Source: Triglochin maritima (taxonomy: Eukaryota > Streptophyta > Magnoliopsida > Alismatales > Juncaginaceae). Taken from it: a stretch of 64,000 nt of DNA. The stretch spans positions 88,001-152,000 of the forward strand of contig CAVMKL010000055.1 of the NCBI GenBank assembly GCA_963682175.1. The letters run 5' to 3'. Of the stretch, positions 53,001 through 61,850 are shown one piece after another; position 1 is the stretch's first letter, and the number at the start of each line of letters is the position of its first letter. A program made the position numbers and the translations under genes. The notes below the pieces were generated by a model. The model saw only the letters and a program-made list of their open reading frames with translations, did no database searches and was not told the origin of the DNA.

Positions 53001-54567
53001 CAATGTGGGTTTCTCGTGGGGAAAGTTTTTCGGGACGTTGTTCGTGCCCATGCTTGGGTTCCCACGGTTGTTGCCTATCCCATTAAATTCCAAAACGCGT
53101 TTGGAAGTCCATGGGTGTTGCCCGCGGGCAAAGTGCAAGCTGCCGCATCTATTGCCCCATGCAACGGCCTGAGTGGACCTTAGGTGAGCCTTAGTCTATA
53201 TTTGGGCACCCAAGCACATAGTGAGGAGGAGTGGAAGTGTAACTCCTCTTAGAACGCCCGATTTAGGTGTATGTACAGCGAGGCGCGACGAGATGAAGAA
53301 TGCTGATGATGTGGGGGCGTGGCTGGTAGGGGCGTACGTCTTCTTGTGGGAGGCGCGACCCCGAATCCTTGGGTGTTTCGTCTGAAATTTTTGGGGCACA
53401 TAGAGGGATCAATTTCCTACGTAACGCAAGTTGGAAGGCCCGATTTAGAGGTCGGATGCTCGAGGTGCACCCGATTTGGTGTAGGCCTGCAGGGTGGCGA
53501 CGGAGTGGCCTTTGGCCAGCTCCACGCGTGGCATGTGGCCAGCCCCACACCTAGTTTCTAAGTGGTCCTTAGGTGGACCAACCACGGTTTATGGAGCTTA
53601 GGACCCCACATATCCATCCGAGTTATCTACGAGGCACACCCTGCTCGGAGTGCTTTGGAGGTCGGACGATGGACACTAACCTAGTGTGGTCATAGTTGGC
53701 ATGTTAGCGCCACGATGGGGCCTAGTGTGTGCTCGCGGCAGTGGCCTTTGGCATTCACTTCCAAAACACGTTTGGAAGTGAAATCGTACTTGTAGGTGAA
53801 ATGGGGTTGGTCGTGGGCAAAGCCCAAGGTGCCTGTGGACGTTGCTCTTCGACGTGCTCGGTTGCCCAAGGTTGTTGCCTTCCCGTCCACTTCCGAACGC
53901 GTCCGGAAGGGAATGTGGGTTTCTCGTGGGGAAATTTCTTCGGGACGATGCTCGTGCCCAAGCTTGGGTTCCCACGGTTGGTGCCTACCCCATTAGCCTC
54001 CAAAACGCGTTTGGAAGTCCATGGGTGTTGCCCGCGGGCAAAGTGCAAGCTGTCGCATCTATTGCCCCATGCAACGGCCTGAGTGGACTTTAGGTGAGGC
54101 TTAGTCTATATTTTGGCACCCAAGCACATAGTGAGGAGGAGTGGACGTGTAACTCCTCTTACAACGCCCGATTTAGGTGTATGTACAGCGAGGCGCGACG
54201 AGATGAAGAATGCTGATGATGTGGGGGTGTGGCTGGTAGGGACGTACGTCTTCTTGTGGGAGGCGCGACCCCGAATCCTTGGGCGTTTCGTCTGAAATTG
54301 TACGGGCGGATAGAGGGATCAATTTTCTACGTAACGCAAGTTGGAACACCCTATTTGGAGGTTGGATGCTCGAGGGGCAGCCGCTTTGGTGTAGGCCTGC
54401 AGGGTGGCGACGGAGTGGCCTTTGGCCAGCTCCACGCGTGGCATGTGGCCAGCCCCACACCTAGTTTCTAAGTGGTCTTTAGGTGGACCAACCACGGTAT
54501 ATGGAGCTTAGGACCCCACATATCCATCCGAGTTATCTACGTGGCGCACGCTGCTCGGAGTGCTTTG

Positions 54568-55476
54568 GAGGTCGGACGATGAACACTAGCCTAGTGTGGT
54601 CATAGTTGGCATGTTAGCGCCACGATGGGGCCTAGTGTGTGCTCGCGGCAGTGGCCTGCGACATTCACTTCCAAAACACATTTGGAAGTGAAATCGTACT
54701 TATAGGTGAAATGGGGTTGGTCGTGGGCAAAGCCCAAGGTGCCTGTGGACGTTGCTCTTCGACGTGCTCGGTTGCCCAAGGTTGTTGCCTTCCCGTCCAC
54801 TTCCGAACGCGTCCGGAAGGGAATGTGGGTTTCTCGTGGGGAAAGTTCTTCGGGACGATGCTCGTGCCCATGCTTGGGTTCCCACGGTTGGTGCCTACAC
54901 CATTCGCCTCCAAAACGCGTTTGGAAGTCCATGGGTGTTGCCCGCGGGCAAAGTGCAAGCTGTCGCATCTATTGCCCCATGCAACGGCCTGAGTGGACCT
55001 TAGGTGAGGCTTAGTCTATATTTTGGCACCCAAGCACATAGTGAGGAGGAGTGGAAGTGTAACTCCTCTTAGAACGCCCGATTAAGGTGTATGTAGAGCG
55101 AGGCGCGACGAGATGAAGAATGCTGATGATGTGGGGGCGTGGCTGGTAGGGACGTACGTCTTCTTGTGGGACGCGCGACTCCGAATCCTTGGGCGTTTCC
55201 TCTGAACTTTTAGGGGCAGATAGAGGGATCAATTGTCTACGTAACGCAAGTTGGAACGCCCGAGTTGGAGGTCGGATAATCGAGGCACAGCCGATTTGGT
55301 GTAGGCCTGCACGGTGGCGACGGAGTGGCCTTTGGCCAGCTCCACGCGTGGCATGTGGCCAGCCCCACACCTAGTTTCTTAGTGGTCTTTAGGTGGACCA
55401 ACCACGGTTTATGGAGCTTAGGCCCCACATATCCATCCGAGTTATCTACGAGGCGCACCCTGCTCGGAGTGCTTTG
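54568..55476. repeat. Monomer 61, 909 bp
   Basis: It lacks one G in GAAATGGGGTTGG (shared with monomer 60) and one A in CTTAGGCCCCACAT (shared with monomers 62, 65 and 67). It also has CCCGAGTTGG, GATTAAGGTG and CTGCACGGTGG, which recur in the second half of monomer 65; CCCGAGTTGG and a CACGGTGG change also recur in monomer 67. It is therefore an outlying member of the dimer family at 55-61 kb. Confidence 0.7.
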
Positions 55477-58400
55477 GAGGTCGGACGATGGACACTAGCC
55501 TAGTGTGGTCATAGTTGGCATGTTAGCGCCACGATGGGGCCTAGTGTGTGCTCGCGGAAGTGGCCTGCGGCATTCACTTCCAAAACACGTTTGGAAGTGA
55601 AAGCGTACTTGTAGGTGAAATGGGGGTTGGTCGTGGGCAAAAGCCCAAGGTGCCTGTGGACGTTGCTCTTCGACGTGCTCGGTTGCCCAAGGTTGTTGCC
55701 TTCCCGTCCACTTCCGAACGCGTCCGGAAGGGAATGTGGGTTTCTCGTGGGGAAAGTTCTTCGGGACGTTGCTCGTGCCCATGCTTGGGTTCCCACGGTT
55801 GTTGCCTACCCCATTCGCTTCCAAAACGCGTTTGGAAGTCCATGGGTGTTGCCCGCGGGCATAGTGCAAGCTGTCGCATCTATTGCCCCATGCTACGGCC
55901 TGAGTGGACCTTAGGTGAGCCTTAGTCTATATTTTAGCACCCAAGCACATAGTGAGGAGGAGTGGAAGTGTAACTCCTCTTAGAACGCCCGATTTAGGTG
56001 TATGTAGAGCGAGGCGCGACGAGATGAAGAATGCTGATGATGTGCGGGCGTGGCTGGTAGGGACGTACGTCTTCTTGTGGGACGCGCGACCCCGAATCCT
56101 TGGGCGTTTCCTCTGAAATTTTAGGGGCAGATAGAGGGATCAATTGTCTACGTAACGCAAGTTGGAACGCCCGATTTGGAGGTCGGATGCTCGAGGCGCA
56201 GCCGATTTGGTGTAGGCCTGCAGGGTGGCGACGGAGTGGCCTTTGGCCAGCTCCACGCGTGGCATGTGGCCAGCCCCACACCTAGTTTCTTAATGGTCTT
56301 TAGGTGGACCAACCACGGTTTATGGAGCTTAGGCCCCACATATCCATCCGAGTTATCTACGAGGCGCACCCTGCTCGGAGTGCTTTGGAGGTCGGACGAT
56401 GGACACTAGCCTAGTGTGGTCATAGTTGGCATGTTAGCGCCACGATGGGGCCTAGTGTGTGCTCGCGGAAGTGGCCTGCGGCATTCACTTCCAAAACACG
56501 TTTGGAAGTGAAAGCGTACTTGTAGGTAAAATGGGGCTTGGTCGTGGGCAAAGCCCAAGGTGCCTGTGGACGTTGCTCTTCGACGTGCTCGGTTGCCCAA
56601 GGTTGTTGCCTTCCCGTCCACTTCCGAACGCGTCCGGAAGGGAATGTGGGTTTCTCGTGGGGAAAGTTCTTCGGGACGTTGGTCGTGCCCATGCTTGGGT
56701 TCCCACGGTTGGTGCCTACCCAATTCGCTTCCAAAACGAGTTTGGAAGTCCATGGGTGTTGCCCGCGGGCAAAGTGCAAGCTTTCGCATCTATTGCCACA
56801 TGCAACGGCCTGAGTGGACCTTAGGTGAGCCTTAGTCTATATTTGGGACCCAAGCACATAGTGGGGAGGAGTGGAAGTGTAACTCCTCTTAGAACGCCCG
56901 ATTTAGGTGTATGTAGAGCGAGGCGCGACGAGATGAAGAATGCTGATGATGTGGGGGCGTGGCTGGTAGGGACGTACGTCTTCTGGTGGGAGGAGCGACC
57001 CAGAATCATTGGGCGTTTCCTCTGAAATTTTAGGGGCAGATAAAGGGATCAATTGTCTACGTAACGCAAGTTGGAACGCCCGATTTGGAGGTCGGATGCT
57101 CGAGGCGGAGCCGATTTGGTGTAGGCCTGCAGGGTGGCGACGGAGTGGCCTTTGGCCAGCTCCACGCGTGGCATGTGGCCAGCCCCACACCTAGTTTCTT
57201 AGTGGTCTTTAGGTGGACCAACTAAAGTTTATGGAGCTTAGGACCCCACATATCCATCCGAGTTATCTACGAGGCGCACCCTGCTCGGAGTGCTTTGGAG
57301 GTCGGACGATGGACACTAGCCTAGTGTGGTCATAGTTGGCATGTTAGCGCCACGATGGGGCCTAGTGTGTGCTCGCGGAAGTGGCCTGCGGCATTCACTT
57401 CCAAAACACGTTTGGAAGTGAAAGCGTACTTGTAGGTGAAATGGGGGTTGGTCGTGGGCAAAGCCCAAGGTGCCTGTGGACGTTGCTCTTCGACGTGCTC
57501 GGTTGCCCAAGGTTGTTGCCTTCCCGTCCACTTCCGAACGCGTCCGGAAGGGAATGTGGGTTTCTCGTGGGGAAAGTTCTTCGGGACGTTGCTCGTGCCC
57601 ATGCTTGGGTTCCCACGGTTGTTGCCTACCCCATTCGCTTCCAAAACGCGTTTGGAAGTCCATGGGTGTTGCCCGCGGGCATAGTGCAAGCTGTCGCATC
57701 TATTGCCCCATGCTACGGCCTGAGTGGACCTTAGGTGAGCCTTAGTCTATATTTTAGCACCCAAGCACATAGTGAGGAGGAGTGGAAGTGTAATTCCTCT
57801 TAGAACGCCCGATTTAGGTGTATGTAGAGCGAGGCGCGACGAGATGAAGAATGCTGATGATGTGCGGGCGTGGCTGGTAGGGACGTACGTCTTCTTGTGG
57901 GACGCGCGACCCCGAATCCTTGGGCGTTTCCTCTGACATTTTAGGGACAGATAGAGGGATCAATTGTGTACGTAACGCAAGTTGGAACGCCCGATTTGGA
58001 GGTCGGATGCTCGAGGCGCAGCCGATTTGGTGTAGGCCTGCAGGGTGGCGACGGAGTGGCCTTTGGCCAGCTCCACGCGTGGCATGTGGCCAGCCCCACA
58101 CCTTGTTTCTTAGTGGTCTTTAGGTGGCCCAACCACGTTTTATGGAGCTTAGGACCCCACATATCCATCCGAGTTATCTACGGGGCGCACCCTGCTCGGA
58201 GTGCTTTGGAGGTCGGACGATGGACACTAGCCTAGTGTGGTCATAGTTGGCATGTTAGCGCCACGATGGGGCCTACTGTGTGCTCGCGGAAGTGGCCTGC
58301 GGCATTCACTTCCAAAACACGTTTGGAAGTGAAAGCGTACTTGTAGGTGAAATGGGGGTTGGTCGTGGGCAAAGCCCAAGGTGCCTGTGGACGTTGCTCT

Positions 58401-59133
58401 TCGACCAGCTCGGTTTCCCAAGGTTGTTGCCTTCCCGTCCACTTCCGAACGCGTCCGGAAGGGAATGTGGGTTTCTCGTGGGGAAAGTTCTTCGGGACGT
58501 TGCTCGTGCCCATGCTTGGGTTCCCACGGTTGTTGCCTACCCCATTCGCTTCCAAAACGCGTTTGGAAGTCCATGGGTGTTGCCCGCGGGCATAGTGCAA
58601 GTTGTCGAATCTATTGCCCCATGCAACGGCCTGAGTGGACCTTAGGTGAGCCTTAGTCTATATTTTAGCACCCAAGCACATAGTGAGGAGGAGTGGAAGT
58701 GTAACTCCTCTTAGAACGCCCGATTAAGGTGTATGTAGAGCGAGGCGCGACGAGATGAAGAATGCTGATGATGTGGGGGCGTGGCTGGTAGGGACGTACG
58801 TCTTCTTGTGGGACGCGCGACCCCGAATCCTTGGGCGTTTCCTCTGAAATTTTAGGGGCAGATAGAGGGATCAATTGTCTACGTAACGCAAGTTGGAACG
58901 CCCGAGTTGGAGGTCGGATGCTCGAGGCACAGCCGATTTGGTGTAGGCCTGCACGGTGGCGACGGAGTGGCCTTTGGCCAGCTCCACGCGTGGCATGTGG
59001 CCAGCCCCACACCTAGTTTCTTAGTGGTCTTTAGGTGGACCAACCACGGTTTATGGAGCTTAGGCCCCACATATCCATCCGAGTTATCTACGAGGCGCAC
59101 CCTGCTCGGAGTGCTTTGGAGGTCGGACGATGG

Positions 59134-59148
59134 ACACTAGCCTAGTGT
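59134..59148. repeat. Short inverted repeat near monomer start (ACACTA-GCC-TAGTGT)
   Basis: Six-base perfect arms flank a three-base spacer. The same element occurs at the equivalent place in nearly all copies (for example 16-30). Monomer 69 changes only the spacer (GCG), whereas monomers 48 and 51 have CCTAGTGGGG, which damages the right arm. Confidence 0.75.
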
Positions 59149-59216
59149 GGTCATAGTTGGCATGTTAGCGCCACGATGGGGCCTAGTGTGTGCTCGCGGA
59201 AGTGGCCTGCGGCATT

Positions 59217-59241
59217 CACTTCCAAAACACGTTTGGAAGTG
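59217..59241. repeat. Palindromic element 1 (module A): CACTTCCAAA / TTTGGAAGTG
   Basis: Ten-base perfect arms are separated by ACACG. This is the longest perfect dyad in the monomer. Type K monomers (for example 9, 10 and 14) replace the right arm with TTTGGTAGTG, and several domain 3 copies have TTAGGAAGTG, so one arm is often mutated. Such dyads can bind dimeric proteins or extrude as cruciforms. No function is shown here. Confidence 0.8.
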
Positions 59242-59351
59242 AAAGCGTACTTGTAGGTGAAATGGGGGTTGGTCGTGGGCAAAGCCCAAGGTGCCTGTGG
59301 ACGTTGCTCTTCGACGTGCTCGGTTGCCCAAGGTTGTTGCCTTCCCGTCCA

Positions 59352-59371
59352 CTTCCGAACGCGTCCGGAAG
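59352..59371. repeat. Palindromic element 2 (module B): CTTCCGAACG / CGTCCGGAAG
   Basis: A 20-bp palindrome without spacer and with one mismatch. It contains an MluI site (ACGCGT). It is conserved in nearly every copy, altered to CTTCTGAAAG in monomers 53 and 54, CTTCCGAACC in monomer 23 and CGTCCAGAAG in monomers 45, 46 and 49, and deleted from monomer 55. Confidence 0.8.
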
Positions 59372-59458
59372 GGAATGTGGGTTTCTCGTGGGGAAAGTTC
59401 TTCGGGACGTTGCTCGTGCCCATGCTTGGGTTCCCACGGTTGTTGCCTACCCCATTCG

Positions 59459-59479
59459 CTTCCAAAACGCGTTTGGAAG
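59459..59479. repeat. Palindromic element 3 (module C): CTTCCAAA / TTTGGAAG
   Basis: Eight-base perfect arms flank ACGCG. The element resembles element 1 closely. It is conserved in almost every copy; monomer 21 has lost two bases here (CTTCCAAAGCG, about 18571). Confidence 0.8.
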
Positions 59480-59597
59480 TCCATGGGTGTTGCCCGCGGG
59501 CATAGTGCAAGCTGTCGCATCTATTGCCCCATGCTACGGCCTGAGTGGACCTTAGGTGAGCCTTAGTCTATATTTTAGCACCCAAGCACATAGTGAG

Positions 59598-59620
59598 GAG
59601 GAGTGGAAGTGTAACTCCTC
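59598..59620. repeat. Inverted repeat GAGGAGT / ACTCCTC
   Basis: Seven-base arms with a nine-base loop. Many domain 2 copies read AGTCCTC or TGTCCTC instead of ACTCCTC, which weakens the stem, so it is not under strict constraint across the array. Confidence 0.6.
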
Positions 59621-59623
59621 TTA

Positions 59624-59663
59624 GAACGCCCGATTTAGGTGTATGTAGAGCGAGGCGCGACGA
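59624..59663. repeat. Internal direct repeat copy 1, GAACGCCCGATTT...CGAGGCGC
   Basis: This motif of about 40 bp begins GAACGCCCGATTTAGGTGT and ends CGAGGCGCGACG. It recurs 182 bp downstream in the same monomer (59806-59845). The outer parts match well and the middle is diverged. Confidence 0.6.
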
Positions 59664-59700
59664 GATGAAGAATGCTGATGATGTGCGGGCGTGGCTGGTA

Positions 59701-59844
59701 GGGACGTACGTCTTCTTGTGGGACGCGCGACCCCGAATCCTTGGGCGTTTCCTCTGAAATTTTAGGGGCAGATAGAGGGATCAATTGTCTACGTAACGCA
59801 AGTTGGAACGCCCGATTGGGAGGTCGGATGCTCGAGGCGCAGCC
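59701..59844. repeat. Variable stretch of the monomer
   Basis: Most of the diagnostic differences between monomers fall here: GTACGTC, GTACATC, GTACGCC or GTACCTT at the start; TTACTTCTG, TTTCGTCTG or TTTCCTCTG; AAATTTTAGG, AAATTTTGGG or AAATATTGGG; GGGGCAGATAG, GGGACAGATAG or GGTACCGATAG; and changes in CTCGAGGCGCAGCC. It is the best segment for subtype assignment. Confidence 0.7.
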
Positions 59845-59845
59845 G
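59806..59845. repeat. Internal direct repeat copy 2, GAACGCCCGATT...CGAGGCGC
   Basis: Second copy of the motif at 59624. It contains GGAGGTCGGATG, which also resembles the monomer start (GGAGGTCGGACGATGG), so a third, shorter relative sits at the unit junction. Confidence 0.6.
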
Positions 59846-59932
59846 ATTTGGTGTAGGCCTGCAGGGTGGCGACGGAGTGGCCTTTGGCCAGCTCCACGCG
59901 TGGCATGTGGCCAGCCCCACACCTAGTTTCTT
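59845..59932. repeat. Conserved block of the monomer
   Basis: From GATTTGGTGTAGG to CACCTAGTTTCT the 71 copies differ very little. Only scattered private changes are visible, such as GGAGTTGCC in monomers 20 and 21, GGCATTTGGCC in monomers 24 and 28, and CACGGTGG in monomers 61, 65 and 67. It contains StuI-PstI (AGGCCTGCAG), two TGGCCA sites and the CCACGCGTGG palindrome. The contrast with the stretch just upstream suggests constraint or very efficient homogenisation. Confidence 0.6.
59894..59903. repeat. Ten-bp palindrome CCACGCGTGG
   Basis: A perfect palindrome with an MluI site inside the most conserved block of the monomer. It is changed to CCACGTGTGG in monomer 51 and CCACGCATGG in monomer 52, and is otherwise essentially invariant. 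Confidence 0.75.
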
Positions 59933-61850
59933 AGTGGTCTTTAGGTGGCCCAACCACGTTTTATGGAGCTTAGGACCCCACATATCCATCCGAGTTATCT
60001 ACGGGGCGCACCCTGCTCGGAGTGCTTTGGAGGTCGGACGATGGACACTAGCCTAGTGTGGTCATAGTTGGCATGTTAGCGCCACGATGGGGCCTAGTGT
60101 GTGCTCGCGGAAGTGGCCTGCGGCATTCACTTCCAAAACACGTTTGGAAGTGAAAGCGTACTTGTAGGTGAAATGGGGGTTGGTCGTGGGCAAAGCCCAA
60201 GGTGCCTGTGGACGTTGCTCTTCGACCAGCTCGGTTGCCCAAGGTTGTTGCCTTCCCGTCCACTTCCGAACGCGTCCGGAAGGGAATGTGGGTTTCTCGT
60301 GGGGAAAGTTCTTCGGGACGTTGCTCGTGCCCATGCTTGGGTTCCCACGGTTGTTGACTACCCCATTCGCTTCCAAAACGCGTTTGGAAGTCCATGGGTG
60401 TTGCCCGCGGGCATAGTGCAAGCTGTCGCATCTATTGCCCCATGCAACGGCCTGAGTGGACCTTAGGTGAGCCTTAGTCTATATTTTAGCACCCAAGCAC
60501 ATAGTGAGGAGGAGTGGAAGTGTAACTCCTCTTAGAACGCCCGATTTAGGTGTATGTAGAGCGAGGCGCGACGAGATGAAGAATGCTGATGATGTGGGGG
60601 CGTGGCTGGTAGGGACGTACGTCTTCTTGTGAGACGCGCGACCCCGAATCCTTGGGCGTTTCCTCTGAAATTTTAGGGGCAGATAGAGGGATCAATTGTC
60701 TACGTAACGCAAGTTGGAACGCCCGAGTTGGAGGTCGGATGCTCGAGGCGCAGCCGATTTGGTGTAGGCCTACACGGTGGCGACGGAGTGGCCTTTGGCC
60801 AGCTCCACGCGTGGCATGTGGCCAGCCCCACACCTAGTTTCTTAGTGGTCTTTAGGTGGACCAACCACGGTTTATGGAGCTTAGGCCCCACATATCCATC
60901 CGAGTTATCTACGAGGCGCACCCTGCTCGGAGTGCTTTGGAGGTCGGACGATGGACACTAGCCTGGTGTGGTCATAGTTGGCATGTTAGCGCCACGATGG
61001 GGCCTAGTGTGTGCTCGCGGAAGTGGCCTGCGGCATTCACTTCCAAAACACGTTTGGAAGTGAAAGCGTACTTGTAGGTGAAATGGGGGTTGGTCGTGGG
61101 CAAAGCCCAAGGTGCCTGTGGACGTTGCTCTTCGACGTGCTCGGTTGCCCAAGGTTGTTGCCTTCCCGTCCACTTCCGAACGCGTCCGGAAGGGAATGTG
61201 GGTTTCTCGTGGGGAAAGTTCTTCGGGACGTTGCTCGTGCCCATGCTTGGGTTCCCACGGTTGTTGCCTATCCCATTCGCTTCCAAAACGCGTTTGGAAG
61301 TCCATGGGTGTTGCCCGCGGGCTAAGTGCAAGCTGCCGCATCTATTGCCCCATGCAACGGCCTGAGTGGACCTTAGGTGAGCCTTAGTCAATATTTGGGC
61401 ACCCAAGCACATAGTGAGGAGGAGTGGAAGTGTAAATCCTCTTAGAACGCCCGATTTAGGTGTATGTAGAGCGAGGCGCGATGAGATGAAGAATGCTGAT
61501 GATGTAGGGGCGTGGCTGGTAGGGACGTACGTCTTCTTGTGGGAGGCGCGAGCCCGAAGCCTTGGGCGTTTCCTCTGAAATTTTAGGGGCAGATAGATGG
61601 ATCAATTGTCTACCTAACGCAAGTTGGAACGCCCGATTTGGAGGTCGGATACTCGAGGCGCAGCCGATTTGGTGTAGGCCTGCAGGGTGGCGACGGAGTG
61701 GCCTTTGGCCAGCTCCACGCGTGGCATGTGGCCAGCCCCACACCTAGTTTCTAAGTGGTCTTTAGGTGCCCCAACCACGGTTTATGGAGCTTAGGACCCC
61801 ACATATACATCCGAGTTATCTACGAGGCGCACCCTGTTCGGAGTGCTTTG

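Larger units (their letters stand above)
59213..59480. repeat. Diverged internal sub-repeats: modules A, B and C of the monomer
   Basis: Module A (59213-59240) and module C (59453-59480) match over 28 bp with two differences (CATTC then A/G, and ACACG against ACGCG). Module B (about 59324-59386) and module C (about 59431-59493), 107 bp apart, also align over about 60 bp, sharing GGTTGTTGCCT and the CTTCC...ACGCGT...GGAAG core. The simplest reading is that the first half of the monomer grew by local duplication before the 911-bp unit was amplified. The identity was judged by eye. Confidence 0.65.
59119..60029 (+). repeat. Reference monomer (monomer 66, 911 bp)
   Basis: This intact 911-bp copy was chosen to place internal elements. 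In order it holds: a short dyad near the start, palindromic modules A, B and C in the first 370 bp, a GC-rich palindrome, a GAGGAGT/ACTCCTC inverted repeat, two copies of a motif beginning GAACGCCC, a variable stretch, a conserved block, and a tail ending CTCGGAGTGCTTTG. The orientation label is arbitrary because no transcript is known. There are open frames of 60-130 codons on both strands in the first half, but they overlap in several frames and end within each unit. Confidence 0.9.
55477..60939. repeat. Two-monomer higher-order repeat, period 1821 bp (monomers 62-67)
   Basis: Monomers 62, 64 and 66 are one type (GATGTGCGGGCG, CCATGCTACGG). Monomers 65 and 67 are another (TTCGACCAGCTCGG, CCCGAGTTGG, ACGGTGGCG, AGGCCCCACAT). 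Copies at 57298-59118 and 59119-60939 are near-identical. Monomer 63 (56388-57297) breaks the pattern, with GGTAAAATGGGGC, TTGGGACCCAAG (one base lost) and CAACTAAAGTTT. Monomer 62 has an extra A (GGGCAAAAGCCC, about 55640). Confidence 0.75.
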
